From contig BSNO01000001.1 in the NCBI GenBank assembly GCA_030160035.1, positions 992,001-1,056,000 of the forward strand: a DNA stretch of 64,000 nucleotides, given 5' to 3'. Each line of letters starts with the position of its first letter. The first letter of the stretch is position 1. The translations under genes were made by a program, and so were the position numbers. The notes beneath the pieces are model-generated. The model made no database searches. It saw only the letters and a program-made list of their open reading frames with translations, and had not been told where the DNA came from. This document shows, in pieces, positions 34,620-42,028 of this stretch. The stretch comes from Rhizobium albus (lineage in GTDB: Bacteria; Pseudomonadota; Alphaproteobacteria; Rhizobiales; Rhizobiaceae).

Positions 34620-35141
34620 GTGAAGATGGTACCGGTCCTCGCATTCGGCGCCTTGGCGCTTTCGTTTTCAAGCCCGGCTCTCGCCAACAACCTCGTCATT
34701 TTGCCTGCAGAGGCTCTGGCGCATTCCGCTTCAGTGGACATTATTGGCTCTCAGAATGTTCTGCAAATCGTGCAGACTTTCTCTGGCGCAGGCAGTCAGT
34801 CAGGCAATCAGGCGAGGGTCTGGATCGAAGGCGATGGCAACGGGTCAGGCACGCTTGCCCCGGGCTTGGCGCCAAACAGCCTTAATGTGACGCTTGGCAG
34901 CGATATGCCCGATGGGGGGCTTATCGCGCAGTCCGGCTTCGACAATGCCGTGTCGCTGTCGGTGTTCGGGATGAGAAACCTGTTTAGTTTCGTGCAACAG
35001 GGCAGTTTGAACTCAGCGTCGGGATCGATCAGCGGTCTAGACAACCAGGCTTCCATTCAACAAATCGGCCAAAACAATATTGCGGCCTTTTCTCAAAATG
35101 GAAACGGCAATATAGTCAGTATTAGCCAGACTTCATGGTAG
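34620..35141 (+). CDS. Small curlin-repeat secreted protein 4
   Basis: The 173-residue product has a signal peptide (cleavage near A-L-A-N, about residue 23) and a few curlin-like repeats at its C-terminus (I-Q-Q-I-G-Q-N-N-I-A-A-F-S-Q-N-G-N-G-N). Its size is that of enterobacterial CsgA or CsgB (about 151 residues), while its neighbours are giant. It could be the nucleator or a minor subunit; that is a guess from size only. GGGAG lies 8 bp before a GTG start at 34620; an ATG at 34626 is the alternative. It ends in Q-T-S-W. Confidence 0.78.
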   Translation: MKMVPVLAFGALALSFSSPALANNLVILPAEALAHSASVDIIGSQNVLQIVQTFSGAGSQSGNQARVWIEGDGNGSGTLAPGLAPNSLNVTLGSDMPDGGLIAQSGFDNAVSLSVFGMRNLFSFVQQGSLNSASGSISGLDNQASIQQIGQNNIAAFSQNGNGNIVSISQTSW

Positions 35142-35157
35142 GGGCCGTCAACGGCCC
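35142..35157 (+). terminator. Hairpin after curlin gene 4
   Basis: GGGCCG-TCAA-CGGCCC, a 6-bp perfect stem with a 4-nt loop, begins directly after the stop codon. It has no T-run and precedes curlin gene 5 by only 25 bp. Confidence 0.5.
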
Positions 35158-35181
35158 TGGCAATCTCGAGGGGCCGACACA

Positions 35182-35889
35182 ATGATCCGATCCAGCCTGT
35201 TCGCCGCGGCATTTGCCGGCATCGCGATGCCGGCGCTCGCGCAGCAGAACGAAGTGTACATCGAGCAGAGCGGTGTCGGTAACCAGTTGATGATCGATCA
35301 GTCGGAAGCGGAAAACAGCCGCGTCGGAGGCCTGACGATCGGGCGGGTGCTTGGTGCCACCACGGCTTCCAGCCGACGCGGGACGATCTTGACGAATTTT
35401 CTGCATATCGATGTTCCGACGTCGCAGACTGCCTTGCAGAGCGGTGGAAACAACGAGGCGACCGTGACCATCCTGGGCGGTGGCCCTGCGTCGTCGCAGA
35501 TCAATGATGTCGGCCTCGTGCAGACAGGCATCGGCAACACCGCCAACGTCAATGCCGATGGCTCCGGCCTATTGGGCAGCGTCGCCCAGGCAGGGTTGAA
35601 CAATGATGCCACGCTTGATCTTTTCGGCAACGGCTCGACCGGTTCCGTGCTCCAAGTGGGCATTGGCAATAATGCTAACCTGTCCGTTTCGGGCGGCAAT
35701 GAAGGCTTCATCGGTCAGTTTGGCAGCAACAACGACAGCGGAACGGTTGTGGTGGACGGCGTTGGCACCTCGGTAACTGTCATCCAGGCTGGGAACAATC
35801 TTGCACCGGTCAACGGTCAGGGCGTCAGTGTCATCTCGAATGCCGCATCGGTAACGATCACGCAAACCGGCTTCGGCACCGGCAACTGA
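35182..35889 (+). CDS. Curlin-repeat secreted protein 5
   Basis: The 235-residue product has a signal peptide (A-L-A-Q at about residue 21). The mature start Q-N-E-V-Y-I-E-Q-S-G-V-G-N matches that of protein 3. Degenerate curlin repeats of about 20 residues run to V-T-I-T-Q-T-G-F-G-T-G-N at the end. It is followed 2 bp later by csgH, so chaperone and subunit are co-translated from one message. A role as major or minor fibre subunit cannot be assigned from sequence. Confidence 0.82.
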   Translation: MIRSSLFAAAFAGIAMPALAQQNEVYIEQSGVGNQLMIDQSEAENSRVGGLTIGRVLGATTASSRRGTILTNFLHIDVPTSQTALQSGGNNEATVTILGGGPASSQINDVGLVQTGIGNTANVNADGSGLLGSVAQAGLNNDATLDLFGNGSTGSVLQVGIGNNANLSVSGGNEGFIGQFGSNNDSGTVVVDGVGTSVTVIQAGNNLAPVNGQGVSVISNAASVTITQTGFGTGN

Positions 35890-35891
35890 CG

Positions 35892-36266
35892 ATGTCGTGG
35901 GGCTCGTTCCGCAGCATGCTTCTGGCGGCTGCAGCCGTCGGACTATCGGCTCCGGCCGTGTCGCAGGACCGGGCTGCCGAAGGCTTCGTTTCGATCGAGG
36001 CTACAGATGGTTCCGTCGTCGTCACGGGGAGTGCGACCGCGGTGACTGCCGGCACCTATGACGTGGCGCTCAGCGTTATCAAAGAGGGTGCTTCGGGTCG
36101 TGCCGCAACTCGCCAGGGCAATGCGGTCACCTTGGCGGCCGGCGAAACCCAGGCGGTGGGCCGGATGGGCTTCAATCTTCAGCGCGGCGACGCGCTTTCG
36201 GCAACGATCGAAGTCAGCCAGAACGGCATCGTGGTGTCGCGTTCTTCCTCTGAAGTTCGCTATTGA
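35892..36266 (+). CDS. csgH: Curli chaperone-like protein CsgH
   Basis: The 124-residue product has a signal peptide (A-V-S-Q near residue 25) and a single beta-sandwich domain of the CsgH type, the alphaproteobacterial counterpart of CsgC. CsgC and CsgH keep curlin subunits from forming amyloid in the periplasm. The segment from about residue 34 on (V-S-I-E-A-T-D-G-S-V-V-V-T-G) and the Ser-rich last strand fit the family. It lies 2 bp after curlin gene 5. Identification rests on fold-like sequence, length and context. Confidence 0.8.
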   Translation: MSWGSFRSMLLAAAAVGLSAPAVSQDRAAEGFVSIEATDGSVVVTGSATAVTAGTYDVALSVIKEGASGRAATRQGNAVTLAAGETQAVGRMGFNLQRGDALSATIEVSQNGIVVSRSSSEVRY

Positions 36267-36276
36267 TCCGATTTCT

Positions 36277-36305
36277 CCGACGTTTACGTGTCGGGTCGGT
36301 TTTAT
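36277..36305 (+). terminator. Weak hairpin after csgH
   Basis: CCGAC and GTCGG pair around an 8-nt loop, followed by GTCGGTTTTATT. The stem is short, but the T-run is suitable. It could partly end the curlin transcript before the Inh/SH3-like gene. Confidence 0.4.
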
Positions 36306-36321
36306 TGGGGTGGGGTTGTCC

Positions 36322-37041
36322 ATGAAGTTTTTGAACGCACTGGCACTTGCGGCTGCAGTCCTGTTCGCAGCACCAGCGGCGGCGCAGACGGAAGCCGATT
36401 TCATCGCGGCATTTGCGGGCGATTGGCTGACATTCGAGCCGTCCTTGAGCTCAAGCGGCCAGTGCCAGGTAGTGCTTGACCAAGCGCGCAACGAAATCGG
36501 CTACACCGTCTCTACCACCGGCTGCGCCGGGCCGCTTGTCGATCTTGGTGGCTGGGGCATCGTCAACAATCAGCTGGCGCTGCTCGATTCTGAAGGCGCC
36601 ATTCGTGTGCGGCTTGGCGGCAATCAAACGCGCATGACAGGCGACACGGCCGACGGCCGCGCCGTGATCTTCGAACGGGCCGGAACACCGGGCCGTGCCA
36701 TCACCGCAGCGGGTATCTCGTCAGGCACCTGCATCTATCTCGGCTACACGGCCTCCTGTGCCGAAGTCGCCGCCCTGGAAGCGCCGGCTTTCGATGACGA
36801 CGACCTGCCGCAAGCCCGCATTCTTGTCGATCTTAATGCCCGTGCCGAAGCCAGGCCGGACGCGAATGTCGTCGCGACCATTCCGCAGAATACCTGCGTG
36901 GCGCTCGAGCAATGCCTCGAGGCATCGGATGGCCGTTGGTGCCGTGCCCAGGTGGCAGACACGGGCGCGTGGATCCGCCAACAGGTTGTTCGCCGCGGTC
37001 AGTGGCCCGCACTGACCTATGTGAATGGCTGCGCGCGCTGA
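36322..37041 (+). CDS. Secreted protein with AprI/Inh-like and SH3-like domains
   Basis: The 239-residue product has a signal peptide (A-A-A-Q near residue 22). Its N-terminal beta-rich domain, starting F-A-G-D-W-L-T-F-E-P, resembles AprI/Inh metalloprotease inhibitors. The C-terminal part, from about residue 163 (A-R-I-L-V-D-L-N-A-R-A-E-A-R-P-D-A), resembles a bacterial SH3 domain. Several Cys residues, including T-C-V-A-L-E-Q-C and W-C-R, suggest disulfides in the periplasm. It follows csgH by 55 bp on the same strand, so a part in curli biogenesis is possible. Domain names are my reading and should be tested by profile search. Confidence 0.6.
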   Translation: MKFLNALALAAAVLFAAPAAAQTEADFIAAFAGDWLTFEPSLSSSGQCQVVLDQARNEIGYTVSTTGCAGPLVDLGGWGIVNNQLALLDSEGAIRVRLGGNQTRMTGDTADGRAVIFERAGTPGRAITAAGISSGTCIYLGYTASCAEVAALEAPAFDDDDLPQARILVDLNARAEARPDANVVATIPQNTCVALEQCLEASDGRWCRAQVADTGAWIRQQVVRRGQWPALTYVNGCAR

Positions 37042-37152
37042 ACAAGAATAGAGTGCGGCTTGCCGGCCACGCTCTTCGTCAAATGATGAGAATGATTATC
37101 GCCACTGGCATCGGCAGCGAGACCGTGGCGATCTGATTTCAGTGGTGCCGGC

Positions 37153-37640
37153 TTATGCCGTGCAGCCTGCGCCGCCCGCTGTCGGTGTCGTGACAATCAC
37201 GGCTTCACCGGGCTGTAGCATTATCTGGTCGGACGCGCGCAGCGTTTCGGTCAATCCGTCCTTGCGGCACTTCGGTCTTGCTGCATTCGCCGTCGCCGCC
37301 ACCCAATAGAGGACGGCAACTCGCGTCACGGGTTCCAGCGCAGTGAAATTGTTGGCCATGACCGATGTCGTGCCGGTGAAGTCGACTGTCGCTTTGCACC
37401 GGATAGTTCCCGGCATGCATGAAGACGATCGCGACCGCGTCGATGCCGTCGTCTCGCACCGCCTTCAGGTCGTTCGGTAGCGCTTCCGGCTCGAAGACAT
37501 GCTCCACCGTGCCGTCGGCGCGAACGCGCTCGTTGAGCTCGATCAGCCGCGCGCGGCGTTCCAGCTTCGAGCTTCTTCTGCACCAGCGTGCCGTCTGGTG
37601 ACCGTCCGATGATGTCCGTGAACGTGCCGCCCCGATCGCC
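37153..37640 (-). pseudogene. Decayed 5-oxoprolinase/hydantoinase (HyuA-HyuB) remnant
   Basis: Translating the minus strand gives three pieces in three different frames. The first (from 37640) reads G-D-R-G-G-T-F-T-D-I-I-G-R-S-P-D-G-T, the start of a HyuA/5-oxoprolinase protein. The second (about 37560-37430) contains R-L-I-E-L-N-E-R-V, then D-A-V-A-I-V-F-M-H-A, an internal HyuA part. The third (37416-37153) reads A-T-V-D-F-T-G-T then N-N-F-T-A-L-E-P-V-T-R-V-A-V-L-Y and L-Q-P-G-E-A-V-I-V-T-T-P-T-A-G-G-A-G, matching the middle and end of HyuB. An intact gene needs about 3.6 kb and this spans under 500 bp, so large deletions and at least two frameshifts occurred. It cannot make a functional enzyme. 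Confidence 0.8.
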
Positions 37641-37821
37641 CCTTAAGTCTCAGTCAGCCTGCATAAGCTCGTCGTTCCCACGCTTTCGTTGTGCCTTGTG
37701 ATGCCGCTAGTAGACGCGTCTGTCCAGCCGTGCTCCACCGCGATCCCGCGGTCACGCCTTGTTGCTTGGAGTAATATTTCGATGTGTAACCTCTGTTGTT
37801 ACGGAACTACCTGGTTCGCCG

Positions 37822-37846
37822 GGAACGCATCACTACATCTTCCGTT
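37822..37846 (+). promoter_or_regulatory. EcfG-type general stress promoter
   Basis: GGAAC (37822-37826), a 16-bp spacer, and CGTT (37843-37846) match the GGAAC-N16/17-CGTT consensus of EcfG (sigma-EcfG/RpoE2) promoters in alphaproteobacteria. The lipoprotein start codon is 35 bp downstream. The site was recognised by eye. Confidence 0.7.
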
Positions 37847-37881
37847 GTAGCGCTATCGAATACAGAAAAAGGAGCAATAAA

Positions 37882-38061
37882 ATGCGTAAGTTTCTGATCT
37901 CTGCCGCGCTTGTCGTTTCCACGCTGGGCCTTGCTGCCTGCAGCGACAACGTCGATGAAAATGCAACGGGTTCGGTCGACAACACGGCGCCGATGGAACA
38001 GCCTGCAGCCCCGGCCGCACCGGCTGAAGATCCGGCCGTTACACCGGCACCGGTACAGTAA
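37882..38061 (+). CDS. Small Pro/Ala-rich lipoprotein
   Basis: The 59-residue product has a lipoprotein signal peptide with lipobox L-A-A-C (lipidated Cys about residue 20). The mature tail is low-complexity, acidic and Pro/Ala-rich with no recognisable domain. AAAGGAG precedes the ATG by 7 bp. The frame is open upstream to 37759 without a signal. An EcfG-type promoter and a strong terminator make it a single-gene unit, probably induced in the general stress response. Function unknown. Confidence 0.85.
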   Translation: MRKFLISAALVVSTLGLAACSDNVDENATGSVDNTAPMEQPAAPAAPAEDPAVTPAPVQ

Positions 38062-38097
38062 TACCCTTCGCTCTCCGCTTCGGCGGATAGCCAAGAT

Positions 38098-38124
38098 AGG
38101 CCGGCGTTTGCGCCGGCCTTTTTT
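38098..38124 (+). terminator. Rho-independent terminator after the small lipoprotein gene
   Basis: AGGCCGGCG-TTTG-CGCCGGCCT, a 9-bp perfect stem, is followed by a run of T. It is 37 bp after the stop. Confidence 0.9.
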
Positions 38125-38209
38125 GTGTTCTTCCGCGCTCTGCTGCGATGCGGCAGGTGAGGCAACTTTCCATCTCGATTCGTCCCCTCAAATCGAATAG
38201 TTTCTGGCG

Positions 38210-38920
38210 ATGTCTTTCTGGGCCAGACTCATCGAACTCGTCGGCGACGCCGCTTCTGACGCCATTTCTCGTGTCATCGAGGCCGTGCGCACGCTGTTCG
38301 AAGGAGATCCGGAGACGCGCCGCCGTGTCGCCTTTTCCGTGGCGATGATCGCGCTTTCCGCCAAGATGGCGAAGGCCGACGGCGTTGTCAGCAATGCTGA
38401 AGTGCAGGCCTTCAGGGACATATTCTCGATCCCTCAGCAGGAAGAAGAGAACGTCGCGCGGCTTTACAACCTCGCCAAGCAGGACGTTGCGGGCTTTGAG
38501 CACTATGCGCGACGGCTGCGCGGGCTCTGCGAAGGCGGCGAAGAGCGCTGTCTCATTCTCGAGGACATTCTCGACGGGTTGTTCCATATCGCCAAGGCCG
38601 ACGGCGCCATTCACGAGCGCGAGCTTGGGTTCTTGCAGCGGGTCGCCGAGATCTTCGGCATTGATGAAGACCAGTTCGCCCGCATCATGGCGCGGCACGT
38701 CCATGTCGATGGCTTCGATCCTTATCTGATCCTTGGCGTCACACGAGACACCGACCTCGCCGAGATCAAGAGGCGTTATCGCCGCGCTGTCGCAGAAAAC
38801 CATCCTGACAGGCTCTTGGCACGTGGCGTTCCGGAAGAGTTCATCACTATCGCCACGGACCGCACCGCGAAGCTCAACGCAGCGTTCGAAGCGATCGAGC
38901 GAGACCGCATCGCTGCATGA
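38210..38920 (+). CDS. DjlA-like TerB and J-domain protein
   Basis: The 236-residue product has a central TerB-like helical domain (about residues 45-160, A-L-S-A-K-M-A-K-A-D-G-V-V and H-I-A-K-A-D-G-A-I). A C-terminal J domain follows with the HPD motif in A-E-N-H-P-D-R-L. A DnaJ domain of this kind stimulates the ATPase of DnaK-type Hsp70s. No clear membrane segment is seen, unlike Escherichia coli DjlA, whose N-terminus is membrane-anchored. The stop overlaps the start of the amidase gene (ATGA), so the two are coupled. Confidence 0.88.
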   Translation: MSFWARLIELVGDAASDAISRVIEAVRTLFEGDPETRRRVAFSVAMIALSAKMAKADGVVSNAEVQAFRDIFSIPQQEEENVARLYNLAKQDVAGFEHYARRLRGLCEGGEERCLILEDILDGLFHIAKADGAIHERELGFLQRVAEIFGIDEDQFARIMARHVHVDGFDPYLILGVTRDTDLAEIKRRYRRAVAENHPDRLLARGVPEEFITIATDRTAKLNAAFEAIERDRIAA

Positions 38921-39696
38921 GTGAAAGTCATTTGGAACCCTTCGCCCCCGACTGCGATCTTGTCAGCGCGGTGCACCCTGCCGCGAATTTCAACGATCGT
39001 GTGGATGGCGGTCCGATCGACGTCTTGCTCCTGCATTATACCGGGATGGAAGATGAAGATGCCGCCATCAAGCGGCTGACGATCGCCGAAAGCTCCGTCT
39101 CCTGCCATTACTTCGTGAAGCTCGATGGCACGCTGTTGCAGTTCGTGCCGGAGGACAAGCGCGCCTGGCATGCGGGCATCAGCGCGTGGCATGGTGTGCC
39201 CGACATCAACAGCCGGTCGATCGGGGTTGAGATCGCTAATTCCGGGCATGATTTCGGATATCCCGAATTTGCCGCGCCCCAGATCGAGACGATCAAGGCG
39301 CTTGCCATCGACTGTGGCCGGCGTCGCCACATTCCTGCTGAGCGGATTCTGGCCCACAGCGACGTCGCGCCATCCCGAAAACATGATCCTGGCGAAAAAT
39401 TTCCCTGGGCCGAATTGTTTCGGGCAGGCATCGGGCACTATGTTGAGCCGGCGCCCATCACCGGCGGGCGCTTCTTTCAGCGTGGCGATGCCGGTGCGCC
39501 GATCGAGGCCTATCAGTCAATGCTCGCGCTTTATGGCTACAGCATTGAAATCGATGGCGTGTTCGGCATCGCGACCGAGCAGGTGACCAAAGCGTTCCAA
39601 CGCCATTTCCGGCCCGCTCTGGTTGACGGGATCGCCGACAGCTCAACGATAGATACATTGCATCGCTTGCTTCAGGCATTGCCAAAATACAGATAA
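38917..39696 (+). CDS. N-acetylmuramoyl-L-alanine amidase (AmpD-like) with peptidoglycan-binding domain
   Basis: The 259-residue product has an Amidase_2 domain that cuts the MurNAc-L-Ala bond, with zinc ligands in L-L-H-Y-T-G (His), S-C-H-Y (His) and H-S-D-V-A-P ... H-D-P-G (Asp). A PG_binding_1 domain is at the C-terminus (R-F-F-Q-R-G-D-A ... G-Y-S-I-E-I-D-G-V-F-G). I see no signal peptide, which suggests an AmpD-type cytoplasmic recycling role, though a leaderless export cannot be ruled out. It starts in the last codons of the DjlA-like gene. Confidence 0.9.
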   Translation: MSESHLEPFAPDCDLVSAVHPAANFNDRVDGGPIDVLLLHYTGMEDEDAAIKRLTIAESSVSCHYFVKLDGTLLQFVPEDKRAWHAGISAWHGVPDINSRSIGVEIANSGHDFGYPEFAAPQIETIKALAIDCGRRRHIPAERILAHSDVAPSRKHDPGEKFPWAELFRAGIGHYVEPAPITGGRFFQRGDAGAPIEAYQSMLALYGYSIEIDGVFGIATEQVTKAFQRHFRPALVDGIADSSTIDTLHRLLQALPKYR

Positions 39697-39925
39697 ATTC
39701 GCTGCATCGTCATATGCACAATAGGCGATTTAACATTCTGCAACATGTTGTTATTTGGCGGGTCATAAACTCGCCCTCCAGAGCCCTATACATCCCTCGC
39801 CATTGTCGTGGCCGGTCACGAGACCTCGGGGCATCGTGGTTGTGACTGGTCTGAACTGGGTGTTTCGGGGGCGTTGCCTATTGCCATAGGGCAGGCTCGT
39901 TCCTGTTCTGTGGAGTATATTACTG

Positions 39926-40642
39926 ATGAAATTTGTACTGACGGCGACGTCGGCAGCCCTTTTGAACGTGCTTGTCGCAGGCTGGGCATTGGCAGAGACC
40001 GATGCAGCTGGCGAAGCGAGAGAAACCGCCGCAGCGGCTTCATCCGAGGCACGGGCGGTCAAGCCGATGTTCCACCAGTCGCAGCACGGACCCGTCATGG
40101 ATAGCTATGTCGAACGTCCGACCCGTCCCGCCGCCGAGCCTGAGCAGGAAGCCGCTGAAAGCGACGATGCTGGAGAAGCCGATGCGGCGACGGAAGCTGC
40201 ATCGAACCAAGGCGCAGCAACTGAAACGACCGAGAAGCCGATCCAGGAGCAGACCCGTGTTTCCGGTTACGCTGCCAATCCGTATGGCAGCCTGATTTCG
40301 AGTTATGCTGAAGCGCATGGCATCTCGGAGAGCCTCGCACACGCCGTGGTTCGCGTCGAAAGCAACTTCCGTTCGGACGCGACCGGAGCGGCTGGCGAGA
40401 TCGGCCTTATGCAGCTGAAGCTGTCGACGGCACGGATGATGGGTTACTCCGGTTCGCGCAGCGCTCTTTACGATCCGGAAACCAACATCAAGTACGGAAT
40501 GCGCTACCTCGCAAAGGCACAGAGCCTCAGCGACGGCTCGACCTGCGGAACGATCTTGAAGTATAATGCCGGCCATGGTGCCAAGCGTATGAACCCGGTT
40601 TCGGCGCGCTATTGCAGCAAGGTGAGTGCACTTCTTCAGTGA
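39926..40642 (+). CDS. SLT-domain lytic transglycosylase
   Basis: The 238-residue product has a signal peptide (A-L-A-E near residue 24), a disordered Ala/Glu-rich segment to about residue 110, and a C-terminal SLT domain with the catalytic Glu in V-R-V-E-S-N-F and the G-L-M-Q-L and Y-N-A-G-H-G-A motifs. It cleaves peptidoglycan strands in the periplasm. The linker may span the wall. The 229-bp region upstream carries a palindrome (CAACATGTTG at about 39742) and a small hairpin but no other gene. Confidence 0.9.
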   Translation: MKFVLTATSAALLNVLVAGWALAETDAAGEARETAAAASSEARAVKPMFHQSQHGPVMDSYVERPTRPAAEPEQEAAESDDAGEADAATEAASNQGAATETTEKPIQEQTRVSGYAANPYGSLISSYAEAHGISESLAHAVVRVESNFRSDATGAAGEIGLMQLKLSTARMMGYSGSRSALYDPETNIKYGMRYLAKAQSLSDGSTCGTILKYNAGHGAKRMNPVSARYCSKVSALLQ

Positions 40643-40718
40643 TCTCTGACGGATTTTCGATACCCGAATTCGGACGCGAGGCTTAACCGCTTCGCGCTCG
40701 GATGTCTGGGGCAACAGG

Positions 40719-40757
40719 CCGGGTCTCTCCTCACGGAGGGGCCCGGTTCCGTTTTTG
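40719..40757 (+). terminator. Terminator between the SLT gene and rnpB
   Basis: CCGGGTCTCTCC and GGAGGGGCCCGG pair over 12 bp with two mismatches around TCAC, followed by TTCCGTTTTT. It is 77 bp after the SLT gene stop and separates it from rnpB. Confidence 0.7.
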
Positions 40758-40810
40758 CAGCCCGACCGGTCGGAACGCGCTGGACCGGAGATGGCTTTCA
40801 AGGCTATCAG

Positions 40811-41223
40811 GAGCCGCCAGTCGGCCGGGCAGCCGCGCTCCGCAAAAGGTCGAAAGGCCGCGGGGTGAGGAAAGTCCGGGCTCCACGGAAACACGGTGCC
40901 GGATAACGTCCGGCGGGGGCGACCCTAGGGAAAGTGCCACAGAAAGCAAACCGCCTCGCTCAGGCGAGGTAAGGGTGAAAGGGTGGGGTAAGAGCCCACC
41001 GCGTCGCTGGCGACAGGGACGGCACGGTAAACCCCACCGGGAGCAAGACCGAATAGGGATGACGCGGCCGCCTGAAAGGGCGGCCAGCCCGTTTCCGGGC
41101 CGGTCATCCGGGTGGGTTGCGCGAGGCGAAACGCAAGTTTCGTCCCAGATGAATGGCTGCCGCGTTCGGCGTCTCTCGAGACGTCGGGCCATACAGAACC
41201 CGGCTTACAGGCCGACTGGCAAA
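40811..41223 (+). ncRNA. rnpB: RNase P RNA (bacterial class A)
   Basis: This is the catalytic RNA that matures tRNA 5' ends. The universal 5' core G-A-G-G-A-A-A-G-T-C-C-G-G-G-C at about 40866, the A-C-A-G-A-A-A segment at about 40939, and the closing helix P1 (GCCAGTCGGCC at 40816 with GGCCGACTGGC at 41210) are all present. Length is about 410 nt. The ends are set from the P1 helix and are approximate. A possible promoter, CTGGAC and CTATCA at 40780 and 40804, lies just upstream. The gene precedes the dcw cluster. Short open frames on this RNA are not coding. Confidence 0.95.
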
Positions 41224-41380
41224 TTCCCTGCAAAACAGAGCGCGTGAGCGGTCCGACTTCGGCGGCAAACGTCGTCGGCGCAACGGTTTGCCGGCTCTTC
41301 GTAACCGTTCCTTAAGCATGTTTTCGCATCATCGCGAATGCCGGAATCCGTGCTGTTGCGTCGCCACTTCAAGGAGCGTT

Positions 41381-41414
41381 CCCATTGACGCCCAAAATGT
41401 CCCATGTTATCCCA
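41381..41414. promoter_or_regulatory. MraZ operator: four CCCA boxes with exact 10-bp period
   Basis: CCCA occurs at 41381, 41391, 41401 and 41411, that is TGGG on the opposite strand every 10 bp. MraZ is known to bind direct TGGG repeats with this period upstream of mra operons. The group lies about 180 bp before the mraZ start, which fits autorepression of the dcw cluster promoter. Confidence 0.8.
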
Positions 41415-41590
41415 AATGCACAGTTTTGAAGGGCGCGTCGCTGCCCGATCATTGTTCACATTCCGTACGGATGCGTTGGGGCGGCCGAGGCTTGCGAGTG
41501 TCTCGGGTGGTGTCGTTTGCGTGTGTCATCGTCGGCGTTTCGGGGGACTTATGGCATGGGCCGTGCAGCAGGACATGAACGCGGCAAGCG

Positions 41591-42028
41591 ATGAACCGGT
41601 TCTTGTCCAGCCAGACCAAGAAGATCGATGCGAAGGGGCGGGTATCCGTGCCGGCGATCTTCCGCACGGTCATGGCGCGGCAGTCGATCGAGGATCTCTA
41701 CGGCTTTCAGGATTTTCTCTATCCGGCGTTCTGCTTCGGCGGGCCGGATATTCTCGATCGCTACGAGCGGCAGATCTCAACGCTCGATCCTTTCTCTCCG
41801 CGGGCACAGCAATTGTCGCTGCTTATTCACGGCGGCGGCTCGTTCTTTCGACTGGACGGGGAAGGGCGACTGATGATCACGGACCTTATTCGCGACTATG
41901 CCAATCTTTCAGACGAGGTCACCTTCGTCGGGCGGTCGGATCATTTCCAGCTGTGGGAGCCGTTGGCTTTCCAGCGCATGCAGGATGCGGCGCGGGCGCA
42001 GATCGCATCGGCGGGAGCTACGGGGTGA
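41591..42028 (+). CDS. mraZ: Transcriptional regulator MraZ
   Basis: MraZ represses the division and cell wall operon, including its own gene, through repeated TGGG sites like those at 41381. The 145-residue product contains the two SpoVT/AbrB-like halves typical of the family (Escherichia coli 152 residues). It begins [18 protein letters not shown]. It is the first gene of the dcw cluster and its stop overlaps the rsmH start. The ribosome site before 41591 is weak. Confidence 0.95.
   Translation: MNRFLSSQTKKIDAKGRVSVPAIFRTVMARQSIEDLYGFQDFLYPAFCFGGPDILDRYERQISTLDPFSPRAQQLSLLIHGGGSFFRLDGEGRLMITDLIRDYANLSDEVTFVGRSDHFQLWEPLAFQRMQDAARAQIASAGATG

Noticed and set aside
30095-35889. Tandem repeats as a CRISPR array or satellite
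   Set aside because: The periodicity is in protein-coding curlin repeats with variable DNA sequence; there are no identical direct repeats with unique spacers.
37205-37507. 100-residue minus-strand frame as an intact hypothetical gene
   Set aside because: Its translation is the middle fragment of the decayed HyuA, flanked by other-frame fragments of the same enzyme.
40731-41319. Several open frames of 60-180 residues over rnpB on both strands
   Set aside because: The region is clearly RNase P RNA by core motifs and the P1 helix; the frames are by-products of GC-rich RNA gene sequence.
41404-42027. Upstream extension of the rsmH reading frame
   Set aside because: It covers mraZ in a different frame and the operator region; the ATG at 42028 overlapping the mraZ stop fits family length.
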